Notes under the pieces: model-generated | The model's database searches: none | What the model was told of the DNA's origin: nothing | Seen by the model: the letters and a program-made list of their open reading frames with translations, nothing else | Position numbers and translations under genes: made by a program | Shown here: in pieces, positions 45,174-57,575 of the stretch | Numbering within the stretch: position 1 is the stretch's first letter | Layout: each line of letters begins with the position of its first letter | Source: Aquilaria yunnanensis | Lineage: Eukaryota; Streptophyta; Magnoliopsida; Malvales; Thymelaeaceae | Length of the DNA: 64,000 nucleotides | Assembly: GCA_039654915.1 (NCBI GenBank) | Contig: CM077595.1 | Coordinates: 51,615,501 to 51,679,500 of the forward strand | Reading direction: 5' to 3'

Positions 45174-47302
45174 CCAACATCCATTATGGAGGTGAGATCA
45201 TTCCATGGGTTAGCTAGCTTTTATAGGAGGTTTGTAAGAAATTTTTCTACCATTGGTGCACCTCTAACTGAAGTTATAAAGCAGAATGTGGGATTTAAGT
45301 GGGGAAAAGCTCAAGAAGATGCTTTTGGGTTGTTAAAAGAAAATTTATGCCATGCACCACTTTTAGCTTTGCCTAACTTTGCTAATACTTTTGAAGTTGA
45401 GTGTGATACTTCAGGTATAGGCATTGGAGCTGTGTTGATGCAAGGAGGCCGCCCCATTCCATACTTTAGTGAGAAGTTGAATGGAGCTAGCTTGAACTAT
45501 CCCACATATGACAAGGAGCTCTATGCTTTGGTAAGAGCTTTGGAGACTTGGCAACATTATTTGTGGCCAAGAGAGTTTGTGATTCACACTGATCACCAAG
45601 CCCTTAAGTTTCTTAGTGGGCAAGGTAAGTTGAATAGAAGGCATACTAAATGGGTAGAATTCATTGAGTCATTCCCATATGTTATCAAATACAAGCAAGG
45701 TAAGGATAATATAGTGGCGGATGCACTTTCAAGAAGGTATGCTTTACTTTCGGCTTTAGATGCAAAAGTTTTGGGTTTTGAACACTTGAAGGATTTGTAT
45801 GCTAGTGATGATGATTTCGGTGAGATTTATTCTAAGTGTTCTAAGTTTGCTTTTGAGAAGTTCTACCAAGTTAATGGGTTTCTTTTCAAAGAAAACAGGT
45901 TGTGCATACCAAAGACATCTTTGAGGGAATTGCTCACAAAGGAAGCTCATTGTGGAGGACTTATGGGTCACCTTGGACAAGCCAAACTTTGCATACTTTG
46001 AAGGAACATTACCATTGGCCGAATATGGTAAAGGATGTGAAGAAGGTATGTGAGCAATGCATTGCATGTAGGAAGGCAAAATCCACTCACACTTCACATG
46101 GGTTATACACACCACTTCCTACACGTAGTCATCCATGGGTAAATATTTCTATGGACTTCATTGTTGGATTGCCTAGGACTAAGGGAAACCGTGACTCAAT
46201 CTTTGTCGTAGTTGATAGGTTTTCTAAGATGGCTCATTTTATTCCGTGCAATAAGACTGATGATGCTATTCATGTGGTTGAATTGTTTTTCAAGGAGATT
46301 GTTAGACTTCATGGTGTTCCTAGAACAATAGTTTCGGATAGGGATACTAAGTTTCTAAGCCACTTTTGGAGGACTTTGTGGGGTAAGCTAGGAACTAAGC
46401 TTTTGTTTTCTACATCTTGTCACCCATAAACTGATGGGCAAATTGAGGTAACTAATAGGAATTTAGGTTCCATGCTTAGGGCTATCATTGGTAAAAATTT
46501 GAAAGCTTGGGAAGATTGTTTGCCTCATGTAGAATTTGCTTATAATAGATCCATGCATTCTACTACTAGTTTGTCACCTTTTGAGATTGTTTATGGTTTT
46601 AATCCTTTAACTCCATTGGATCTTTTACCATTACCTACTCATGAGGTATCTAGTTTGGATGGTAGTAAGAAGGCTGAGAGCATCAAGAGGTTGCATGAGA
46701 GGGTTAAGCAACAAATTGAACTAAAAAATCAACAAGTTGCTAAGAAAGCCAATCAAGGCCAAAGGAAAGTTGTGTTTGAGCCTGGAGATTGGGTTTGGTT
46801 ACACATGAGGAAAGAAAGATTTCCAGCTGTAAGAAGTACTAAGCTTCATCCAAGAGGAGATGGTCCATTCCAAGTCATTAGGAAGATCAATGACAATGCA
46901 TACATGCTAGACTTGCCTGGTGAGTACAATGTGAGTGCTACTTTTAATGTTTCTGATTTGTCTTTGTTTGAACATGCAGATTCGTGGACGAATCCTTCTA
47001 AGGAGGGGGGAGTTGATATGATCAAGGAAAGCACACATGGAGAAGGCAAGGACCCATTGAAGGTTTCTAGTGGACCTATGACAAGGAAGAAAGCTAAGGA
47101 GCTCTCAAGTGCACTACAAGCCTTTGTTTCAAGCTTCTTCAAGGAGGATGGCCATGAAACCTCACAAGGAGTTGCTGGAACTTTCAAGACATCATATCAA
47201 GGTGATGGACATGCTTGGTACTCAATTCTGGAGTGCTTAGACAAGTCTGAAAACAAGGACATCCAGGGCAACACTCAAAGTGCACCATTTGAGCCACCTT
47301 AA
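45174..47302 (+). pseudogene. pol: Gypsy RNase H and integrase, 5'-truncated
   Basis: Plus strand, starting at the end of RT ([17 protein letters not shown]) and running through RNase H ([38 protein letters not shown]) and integrase. The zinc-binding part is [10 protein letters not shown]...[11 protein letters not shown]; catalytic residues are in [20 protein letters not shown] and IEVTNRN. The C-terminal part is GDWVWLHMRKERFP. The pol tail runs 288 bp into the 3' LTR, with the SSGPMTRKKAKEL block, and stops at 47302. Breaks: a one-base shift near 45975-45990, and TAA at 46427-46429 in place of the Gln of the conserved His-Pro-Gln motif. No chromodomain is evident. Gag, protease and most RT are missing. 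Confidence 0.92.
47001..47010 (+). other. Polypurine tract of the truncated gypsy
   Basis: AGGAGGGGGG three bases before the LTR, identical to the tract at 13231-13240. Confidence 0.85.
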
Positions 47303-48001
47303 GTGTTCTTATTGCATTTTGTGTCCACAAGCTGGATTTTTGAGCTCTAACTTTCCAGACCTTCATTACCACATCTAAGATGAAGATTCATGCCATTGGA
47401 ACTCAAAGATTCAAGCTTGGACCTGAAGATACAAGAGAGAACCTTAAAGTGCCCAAAATGCACCCAAAAAGGCTATTTGGGAGGTTTCGGGTTTAATCTT
47501 GTATTTATATTTTATTTTCGTTCAAATCCTATTTAGATAAATTATTTAGGAAGTTATTTAGGCTATGGAATAGTTTTAAATCATTTTGGACAAGTGGCAT
47601 ACGCTGCATTCATTAAACTTGTTCAAACTAGGAATTAGAGTCCTAATTTGACTAGGATTTCCTATGTCTTTGTATCTAGGATTCCTAAGGGATTTAGGCT
47701 GCGAATTTTGCCCAGCTTTTAACCCTAGTTTAGGCCTATATAAAGGCAAATATTCTGGATGTAAACACACAGAAAAATTTTGAAATAATATTGCTCTTTG
47801 GAGAGGTTTTCTCTTTGGTTCTTTGTGGACTGCCTTGGTGCACAAGTGTGCTTGTGTTCTTGGAGTTCTATACTTCTCGTTTCTAATCACAGGTTGATTA
47901 GGGGGGTTTCAAATCCAGTCTCTTTAATGTCTTGTGGAGCTTGAAAAACATCTTGGGCGCGTTTCATGGTCTTTATACCATCAGCATCGGGGTTCGCATC
48001 A
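47014..48001 (+). repeat. 3' LTR of the truncated gypsy element
   Basis: 988 bp, TGATATGATC...TTCGCATCA. The first ~100 bp and the last ~510 bp are close to the LTR of the gag-only element; the ~380 bp between (about 47110-47490) do not match it. It is followed directly by satellite. Confidence 0.93.
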
Positions 48002-51000
48002 CAAACAAGTTGTGAATGTTTCAATTTCATTCCAACCTAGTTGTAAGTGTTTCCATTTCATTCCAAACAATTTGTCAATGTTTCCGTTTCATTCCGAAGA
48101 AGATGCAAATGTTTCCATTTCATTCCAAACAAGTTTTGAATGTTTCCATTTAATTCGAAACACATTTTGAGTGTTTCCATTCATTCCAAACTATTTGTGA
48201 ATGTCCCCCTTTCATTTCAAATAAGTTGTGAATGTTCATATTTCATCCCAAACAAGTTGTGAAAGTTTCCACTTCATTCCAAACAAGTTGTGAATGTTTC
48301 CACTTCATTCCAAACAAGTTTTGATTGTTTCCTCTTCAGTCCAACAGGTTGTGAATGTTTCCATTTCATTCCAAAGAAGTTGTGAATGTTTCAATTTCAT
48401 TCCAAAGAAGTTGTGAATGTTTCCATTTCATTCCAAACAACTTGTGATTGTTTCCATTTCATTCCAAACAGGTTGTGAATGTTTCCACTTCATTCCATAT
48501 AGGTTTTGAATGTTTCCGCTTCAGTCCAAACAGGTTGTGAATGTTTCCATTTCATTCCAAACAAGTTTTAAATGTTCCAATTTCATTGCAAACAGGTTGT
48601 GAATGTTTCCATTTCATTCCAAATACGTTTTCAATGTTTCCCTTCATTCCAAACTATTTGTGAATGTCCCCATTTCATTCCAAATAAGTTGTCAATGTTT
48701 ACAATTCATCCCAAACAAGTTGTGAACTTTCCAATTCATTCCAAACACGTTGTGAATGTTTTCACTTCATTCCAAACAAGTTTTAAATGTTTCCGCTTCA
48801 TTCCAAACAAGTTATGAGTGTTTCCATTTCATTCCAAACAAGTTATGAATGTTCCAATTTCATTCCCAACAAGTTGTGAATGTTTCCATTTCATTCCAAA
48901 GAAGTTGTGAACGTTTCCATTTCATTGCAAACAAGTTGTGAATATTTCCATTTCATTCCTAAAAAGTTGTGAACGTTTCCAGTTCATTCCAAAGAAGTTG
49001 TGAATGTTTCCAATTCATTCCAAACAGGTTGTCAATGTTTCCACTTCATTCCAAACAAGCTGTGAACGTTTCCATTTCATTCCAAACAAGTTATGAATGT
49101 TTCCATTTCATTCCAAACAAGCTGTGAATGTTTCAATTTCTTTCCAACCTAGCTGTAAATGCTTCCATTTCATTCCAAACAATTTGTCAATGTTTCCGTT
49201 TCATTCCGAAGAAGTTGTGAATGTTTCTATTTCATTCCAATCAAGTTGTGAATGTTCCAATTTCATTCCAAAAAAGTTGTGAATGTTTCCATTTCATTCC
49301 ACACAAGTTTTGAATGTGTCCATTCATTCCAAACTAGTTGTGAATGTCCCCATTTCATTCCAAATAAGCAGTGAATGTTTCCATTTCATTCCAAAAAAGT
49401 TATGAATGTTTATACTTCATTCCAAACAAGTTCTGAATGTTGCCACTTCATTCCAAACATGTTTTGAGTGTTTCCGCTTTAGTCCAAACAGGTTGTGAAT
49501 GTTTCCATTTCATTCCAAAGAAGCTGTGAATGTTTCCATTTCATTCCGAACAACTTGTGAATGTTTCCATTTCATTCCAAACAAGTTGTGAATGTTTCCA
49601 TTTCATTCCTAAAGAGTTGTGAATGTTTCCAATTCATTCCAAAGAAGTTGTGAATGTTTCCATTTCATTCCAAACAACTTGTTAATGTTTCCACTTCATT
49701 CCAAACAAGCTGCGAATGTTTCCATTTCATTCCAAACAAGTTATGAATGTTTCCATTTCATTCCAAACAAGTTGTGAATGTTTTCATTTCATTCCTAAAG
49801 AGTTGTGAATGTTTCCAATTCATTCCAAAGAAGTAGTGAATGTTTCCATTTCATTCCAAACAAGTTGTTAATGTTTCCACTTCATTCCAAACAAGCTGTG
49901 AAAGTTTCCATTTCATTCCAAACAAGTTATGAATGTTTCCATTTCATTCCAAACAAGTTGTGAATGTTTCAATTTCATTCCAACCTAGTTGTGAATGTCT
50001 CCATTTCATTCCAAACAATTTGTCAATGTTTCCGTTTCATTCCGAAGAAGTTGTGAATGTTTCCATTTCATACCAAACAAGTTGTGAATGTCCCCCTTTC
50101 ATTCCAAATAAGTTGTGAATGTTTCCATTTCATCGCAAACAAGTTGTCAATCATTCCAATTCATTCCAAACAAGTTGTGAATGTTTCCACTTCATTCCAA
50201 ACAAGTTATGAATGTTTCCATTTCATTCCAAACAAGTTGTGAATGTTTCAATTTCATTCCAACCTAGTTGTGAATGTCTCCATTTCATTCCAAACAATTT
50301 GTCAATGTTTCCGTTTCATTCCGAAGAAGTTGTGAATGTTTCCATTTCATACCAAACAAGTTGTGAATGCTCCAATTTCATTCCAAAAAAGTTGTGAATG
50401 TTTCGATTTCATTCCAAACAAGATTTGAATGTTTCCGTTTCATTCCAAACAGGTTTTGAAAGTTTCAATTTCATTCCAAAAAGGTTGTGGATGTTTCCAT
50501 TTCATTCCAAACAAGTTTTGAATGTTTCCATTAATTTCAGACTAGTTGTGAAGATTTCAATCCAAATAAGTTGTGAATGTTTCCATTTCATTCCAAACAA
50601 GTTGTGAATGTCCCCCTTTCATTCCAAATAAGTTGTGAATGTTTCCATTTCATCGCAAACAAGTTGTCAATCATTCCAATTCATTCCAAACAAGTTGTGA
50701 ATGTTTCCACTTCATTCCAAACAAGTTGTGAATGTTTCAATTTCATTCCAACCTAGCTGTAAATGCTTCCATTTCATTCCAAACAATTTGTCAATGTTTC
50801 CGTTTCATTCCGAAGAAGTTGTGAATGTTTCTATTTCATTCCAATCAAGTTGTGAATGTTCCAATTTCATTCCAAAAAAGTTGTGAATGTTTCCATTTCA
50901 TTCCACACAAGTTTTGAATGTGTCCATTCATTCCAAACTAGTTGTGAATGTCCCCATTTCATTCCAAATAAGCAGTGAATGTTTCCATTTCATTCCAAAA

Positions 51001-54000
51001 AAGTTATGAATGTTTATACTTCATTCCAAACAAGTTCTGAATGTTGCCACTTCATTCCAAACATGTTTTGAGTGTTTCCGCTTTAGTCCAAACAGGTTGT
51101 GAATGTTTCCATTTCATTCCAAAGAAGTTGTGAATGTTTCCATTTCATTCCAAAGAAGTTGTGAATGTTTCCATTTCATTCCAAACAACTTGTGAATGCT
51201 TCCATTTCATTCCAAACAAGTTGTGAATGTTTCCATTTCATTCCTAAAGAGTTGTGAATGTTTCCAATTCATTCCAAAGAAGTTGTGAATGTTTCCATTT
51301 CATTCCAAACAACTTGTTAATGTTTCCACTTCATTCCAAACAAGCTGCGAATGTTTCCATTTCATTCCAAACAAGTTATGAATGTTTCCATTTCATTCCA
51401 AACAAGTTGTGAATGTTTTCATTTCATTCCTAAAGAGTTGTGAATGTTTCCAATTCATTCCAAAGAAGTTGTGAATGTTTCCATTTCATTCCAAACAAGT
51501 TGTTAATGTTTCCACTTTATTCCAAACAAGCTGTGAAAGTTTCCATTTCATTCCAAACAAGTTATGAATGTTTCCATTTCATTCCAAACAAGTTGTGAAT
51601 GTTTCAATTTCATTCCAACCTAGTTGTGAATGTCTCCATTTCATTCCAAACAATTTGTCAATGTTTCCGTTTCATTCCGAAGAAGTTGTGAATGTTTCCA
51701 TTTCATACCAAACAAGTTGTGAATGCTCCAATTTCGTTCCAAAAAAGTTGTGAATGTTTTGATTTGATTCCAAACGAGATTTGAATGTTTCCATTTCATT
51801 CCAAACAAGTTTTGAAAGTTTCAATTTCATTCCAAAAAGGTTGTGGATGTTTCCATTTCATTCCAAACAAGTTTTGAATGTTTCCATTAATTTCAGACTA
51901 GTTGTGAAGATTTCAATCCAAATAAGTTGTGTATGTTTCCATTTCATTCCAAACAAGTTGTGAATGTCCCCATTTCATTCCAAATAAGTTGTGAATGTTT
52001 CCATTTCATCGCAAACAAGTTGTCAATCATTCCAATTCATTCCAAACAAGTTGTGAATGTTTCCACTTCGTTCCAAACAAGTTTTGAATGTTTCCACTTC
52101 ATTCCAAACAACTTATGAATGTTTCCATTTCATTCCACACAAGTTATGAATGTTCCAATTTCATTCCAAACAAGTTGTGAATGTTTCCATTTCATTCCAA
52201 AAAACTTGTGAATGTTTCCATTTCATTACAAACAAGTTGCGAATATTTCCATTTCATTCCAAAGAAGTTGTGAATGTTTCCATTTTATTCCAAACAAGTT
52301 GTTAATGTTTCCACTTCATTCCAAACAAGCTGTGAATGTTTCCATTTCATTCCAAACAAGTTATGAATGTTTCCATTTCATTCCAAACAAGTTGTGAATG
52401 TTTCAATTTCATTCCAAACAATTTGTCAATGTTTCCGTTTCATTCCGAAGAAGTTGTGAATATTTCTATTTCATTGCATACAAGTTGTGAATGTTCCAAT
52501 TTCTTTCCAAAAAAGTTGTGAATGTTTCCATTTCATTCCGAATAAGTTTTGAATGTTTCCATTCCATTCCAAAGATGTTGTGAATGTTTCCATTTCATTC
52601 CAAACTAGTTTTGATTGTTGCAATTTCATTCCAAAGAAGTTGTCAATGTTTCCATTTCAATCCAAACAAGTTTTGGCTGTGTCCATTCATTCCAAACTAG
52701 TTGTGAATGTCCCCATTTCATTCCAAATAAGTGGTGAATGTTTCAATTTCATTCCAAACAAGTTATGAATGTGTACACTTCATTCCAAACAGGTTGTGAA
52801 TGTTTCCACTTCATTCCATACAGGTTTTGAATGTTTCCGCTTCAGTCCAAACAGGTTGTGAATGTTTCCATTTCATTCCAAAGATGTTGTGAATGTTTCC
52901 ATTTCATTCCAAACAAGTTGTGAATGTTTCCATTTCATTCCTAACAACTTGTGAATGTTTCCATTTCATTCCAAAGAAGTTGTGAATGTTCCCACTTCAT
53001 TCCAAATAAGCTGTGAATGTTTCCATTTCATTCCAAACAAGTTATGATTGTTTCCATTTCATTCCAAACAAGTTGTGAATGTTTCAATTTCATTCAAACC
53101 TAGTTGTGAATGTTTCCATTTCATTCGAAACAATTTGTCAATGTTTCCATTTCATTCCGAAAAAGATGCGAATGTTTCCATTTCATTCCAAACAAGTTGT
53201 GAATGTTTCCACTTCATTCCAAACAAGTTTTGAATGTTTCCACTTCAGTCCAACAGGTTGTGAATGTTTCCATTTCCTTCCAAACAAGTTGTGAATGTTT
53301 CCATTTCCTTCCAAAGAAGTTTTGAATGTTTCCATTTCATTCCAAACAACTTGTGATTGTTTCCATTTCATTCCAAACAAGTTTTGAATGTTTCCATTTA
53401 ATTCCAAACAAGTTGTGAATGTTTCCATTTCATTCCTAACAAGTTGTGAATGTTTCCATTTCCTTCCAAACAAGTTGTTAATATTTCCATTTCATTCCTA
53501 ACAAGTTGTGAATGTTTCCGTTTCATTCCAAAGAAGTTGTGAATGTTTCCATCTCATTCCTAACAAGTTGTTAATGTTTCCACTTGATTCCAAACAAGCT
53601 GTGAAAGTTTCCATTTCATTCCAAACAAGTTGTGAATGTTTCCATTTCATTCCAAACAAGTTGTGAATGTTTCAATTTCTTTCCAAACTAGTTGTGAATA
53701 TTTCCATTTCATTCCGAACAATTTGTCAATGTTTTCGAAGAAGTTGTGAATGTTTCAATTTCATTCCAAGCAAGTTGTGAATGTCCCAATTCCAATTTCA
53801 TTCCAAACAAGTTGTGAATGTTTCCATTTCATTCCTAACAAGTTGTGAATGTTTCCATTTCCTTCCAAACAAGTTGTTAATATTTATATTTCATTCCTAA
53901 CAAGTTGTGAATGTTTCCATTTCATTCCAAAGAAGTTGTGAATGTTTCCATCTCATTCCAAAGAAGTTGTTAATGTTTCCACTTCATTCCAAACAAGCTG

Positions 54001-55053
54001 TGAATGTTTCCATTTCATTCCAAACAAGTTTTGAATGTTTCCATTTAATTCCAAAGAAGTTGTGAATGTTTCCATCTCATTCCAAACAAGTTGTTAATGT
54101 TTCCACTTGATTCCAAACAAGCTGTGAATGTTTCCATTTCATTCCAAACAAGTTATGAATGTTTCCATTTCATTCCAAACAACTTGTGAATGTTTTCAAT
54201 TTCTTTCCAAACTAGTTGTGAATATTTCCACTTTATTCCGAACAATTTGTCAATGTTTTCGAAGAAGTTGTGAATGTTTCAATTTCATTCTAAGCAAGTT
54301 GTGAATGTCCCAATTTCAATTTCATTCCAAACAAGTTGTCAATGTTTCCATTTCATTCCTAACAAGTTGTGAATGTTTCCATTTCCTTCCAAACAAGTTG
54401 TTAATATTTCCATTTCATTCCTAACAAGTTGTGAATGTTTCCATTTCATTCCAAAGAAGTTGTGAATGTTTCCATCTCATTCCAAACAAGTTGTTATTGT
54501 TTCCACTTGATTCCAAACAAGCTGTGAATGTTTCCATTTCATTCCAAACAAGTTGTGAATGTTTCCATTTTATTCCAAACAAGTTGTGAATGTTTCAATT
54601 TCTTTCCAAACTAGTTGTGAATATTTCCATTTCATTCTGAACAATTTGTCAATGTTTTCGAAGAAGTTGTGAATGTTTCAATTTCATTCCAAACAAGTTG
54701 TGAATGTTTCCATTTTATTCCAAACCAGTTTTGAATGTTTCCATTTCATGCCAAAGAAGTTGTGAATGTTTCCATTTCATTCCAAACAAGTTGTGAATGT
54801 TCCAATTTCACTCCAAGCAAGTTGTGAATGTTTCGATTTCATTCCAAACAAGTTTTGAATGTTTCCGTTCATTCCAAACTAGTTGTGAACGGCCCCATTT
54901 TATTCGAAATAAGTTTTGAATGTTTCCATTTGATTCCAAACAAGTTGTTAATGTTTACACTTCATTCCAAACAAGTTGTGAAAGTTTCCACTTCATTCCA
55001 AACAAGTTTTTACTGTTTCCACTTCATTCCAAACAAGTTGTGAATGTTTCCAT
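48002..55053. repeat. 31-bp satellite array, block 4, with 1.6-kb duplication
   Basis: About 227 monomers. Marker monomers show a tandem duplication of about 1.6 kb: GCTTTAGTCC at about 49476 and again at 51080 (offset 1604). After one extra monomer the offset becomes 1635 (49933 and 51568). Near the right end a smaller unit repeats: CAATTTGTCAATGTTTTCG at about 53719, 54243 and 54642 (intervals 524 and 399). No genes; open frames of 60-70 codons are artefacts. Confidence 0.95.
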
Positions 55054-56547
55054 TATTGGAATTCTTGGCGCACCAAGATCCTTTTAAGATAGGATTTGAG
55101 CTCGTTGAGCTAACTATAGCTTGAAAAGGTATCTAAGGCAGCTAGAAGTAGCTCCCCTTAGCTCAAGTCAGCTCACTTCAGCTATAAGTAGCTCAAAGTA
55201 GCTGGACTTCAGCTCAAGTTAGCTCAAGTCAGCTCAAGTCAGCTCACTTCAGCTTATGGTAGCTGAATGTAGCTGGACTTCAGCTCAAGTCAGCTCAAGT
55301 CAGCTCACTTCAGCTTATGGTAGCTGAATGTAGCTGGACTTTAGCTCAAGTTAGCTCAAGTAAGCTCAAGTCAGCTCACTTCAGCTTATGGTAGCTGAAT
55401 GTAGCTGGACTTCAGCTCAAGTCAGCTCAAGTCAGCTCACTTCAGCTTTTGGTAGCTGAGTGTAGCTGGACTTCAGTTTACTTCAGCTGAAAGCAGCTAA
55501 CTCCAGCTCAAGGTCAGTTCTTGGAGCTGGACCTTAGTTCATGGTGCTTGGTTGGAGCTCAAAGGAGCTCAATGGTGCATAAGTAGCATATTGAGCTAGC
55601 TTTGTGCCAGCTCACCTTGTTTTTAGCTCAAAACCACCAAGAGACACATCTTTTGTGTAAAGGTATGTCTCTTCATCAAAAGAAATAACTCTTGGCTAAA
55701 AGAACATGTCCTTTCATCCAAAGGAAGTGTTCCTTGGGTGAATGGACATGTATATTCGGCCATAGGGTGCTTATAGCACCAAGAGTGATGTCCTTTGACT
55801 TTAAAGGACATGTATGTTCGGCCATGGAGGTGGTTGAGGTGGTTATTGCACCAAATGTGATGTCCTTTAGACTTAAAAGACATGTATTTTCGCCCATAAG
55901 GTAGTTATGGGTGGTTATAGGCCAAAGGAAGTGTTCCTTGACTTAAAAGACATGTATTTTCGCCCATAAGGTAGTTATGGGTGGTTATAGGCCAAAGGAA
56001 GTGTTCCTTGGCTAAAAGACATGTATTTTCGCCACCATACATGACCCTTAGCCAAAGGAAGTGTTCTTTGGCTTAAAGGACACCTTTCTTGGTGTAAAGG
56101 TGTGCCTTTTGGTCATCTATAAATAGCCTTTAGTGGCTGGCCATTGATGGTACGAATTTACACTCAATTTGCACCATTTTTCTTGAGAGAAAAATTCCTC
56201 CTTTCATTCCTTTAAAGAGCCGAAATATTAGACACTTTCTTAGAGCATTGTGGGTGGAATTACATTGAGATTCTTCATCTCAATTCAAGCCTCAAGGCGT
56301 ATCTCTAAGATCAAGTCCTTCCTTCCATTTCCGCACAAGATTATCAAGAAGGAAGGTACACATCCTTTCTTGCTTTAGTAGCATGCTAAGGATTTAATTT
56401 TATGAATGATCTTAGTGGCATGCTAGGTGTGTTTGACAGAATATGTATGTCTATATTCATGTTGAACACAAAGAACATATATGCATATGGCATATACATA
56501 AGTAAATAACATAAGAACATGTTATTATTGAGATCCTAAAATCTTCA
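55054..56547 (+). repeat. 5' LTR of copia element W
   Basis: 1494 bp, the longest LTR of the family here. A 60-70 bp unit starting CACTTCAGCTTATGGTAGCT is repeated about four times (near 55246, 55308, 55378 and 55438) within the AGCT-rich region. The second base is A instead of G, so the TG end is mutated. Confidence 0.93.
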
Positions 56548-56549
56548 AT

Positions 56550-56561
56550 TGGTATCAGAGC
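56550..56561 (+). other. Primer binding site of W (initiator tRNA-Met type)
   Basis: TGGTATCAGAGC two bases after the LTR; leader 56562-56815 follows. Confidence 0.92.
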
Positions 56562-56815
56562 CTAGGTCATGAATATGTATATGTTACATGTTGTGAGCAT
56601 GATTTAGGATCATACATATGTGTATGATTTCGATGAAGGTTAATAAAGGATATGTGTATGAAACAATGAAGGCATGTTTATATATTTCTGATCGAATGTT
56701 ATATGCATCTCTTTTGCCATATATGAGCATGTTAGAAGTTGTTTTCATACACATGTTGCTTTGTTGAGTCTTGTTGTGTAAATTGAACTAGAACATGTGA
56801 ATTGCATCAATGTAG

Positions 56816-57575
56816 ATGGCTTGTAAGAATATTGTTGCTGAATTAAACCGTGACCTCAAATTGGATGGTGAAAACTATTCAATTTGGCAACAGAAAGTCA
56901 AATTCATTTTAACTGAGCAAGATACTCTTGATGTACTCACTCAAGAGATCATGCCTCCTGCTGAGGGAGAGGATAAGACTGCCTATGAGGCATTCCTTAA
57001 GAAGAACTCTATGTGTAGAGTCACTCTCCTTTCCACTATGGTGGATGAGATTATGGTGGAATTCTCCATGCTTGAGGGGGCCAGGGCCATATGGGACTCT
57101 GTCAAGGCCAAGTATGGAGATGTTTCTGTAGAGAAACAACGCTCGATGATTCTCAGGTTTGAGAATTATGTGAAGCGTGCTGATCACTCTATGAGTGCTC
57201 ACTTGCGTGAGATGTCACGCGTGATCCACCAACTCAAGACGGCAGGGCATGTGCTCACTGATGAGCAACAAGTGCAAGCAATAATTCGTTCCTTGCCTGA
57301 TGAGGAATGGCAGTTGATGAAGGTCAACTTACGCCATAACCCTCAAATAATGTCATTTGATGACATTGCCCGTCACCTCCTCCTTGAGGCTGAGGTAATG
57401 GCCCTCAAGGACCATTCTAAGGCATATGTTGCCTCATCTTCTATCCAGAAGGGATGGAAGAAGAATGGTGGAAAAGGAGGGCCAAGGAAGGGCAAGGGAA
57501 AAGTTCCTGCTTCTAAGAAAAGGTTCAAGAAGAAACGGGACATAAGCAAGCTAAAGTGCTTCAACTGTGGGTATA
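56816..57575 (+). pseudogene. gag: W gag, interrupted by element Z
   Basis: ATG at 56816 opens a Gag nearly the same as X's (LDGENYSIWQQKVKFIL, IIRSLPDEEWQLMKV, basic linker). It is open for about 253 residues and is cut after CFNCGY, inside the CCHC zinc knuckle, by the LTR of Z. Unlike X it has no internal stop, so W was coding-competent over this stretch when Z inserted. Confidence 0.92.

Larger units (their letters stand above)
55054..57575 (+). mobile_element. Copia element W (X family), 5' part
   Basis: 5' LTR, primer site and most of gag of an X-family copia element, inserted in satellite (left flank TCCAT). It is interrupted at 57576 by the minus-strand element Z. Any remaining part would lie beyond the window. 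Confidence 0.93.

Noticed and set aside
48002..48006. Target duplication for the truncated gypsy 3' LTR (CAAAC)
   Set aside because: The matching left flank is missing because the 5' end is lost, so it cannot be confirmed.
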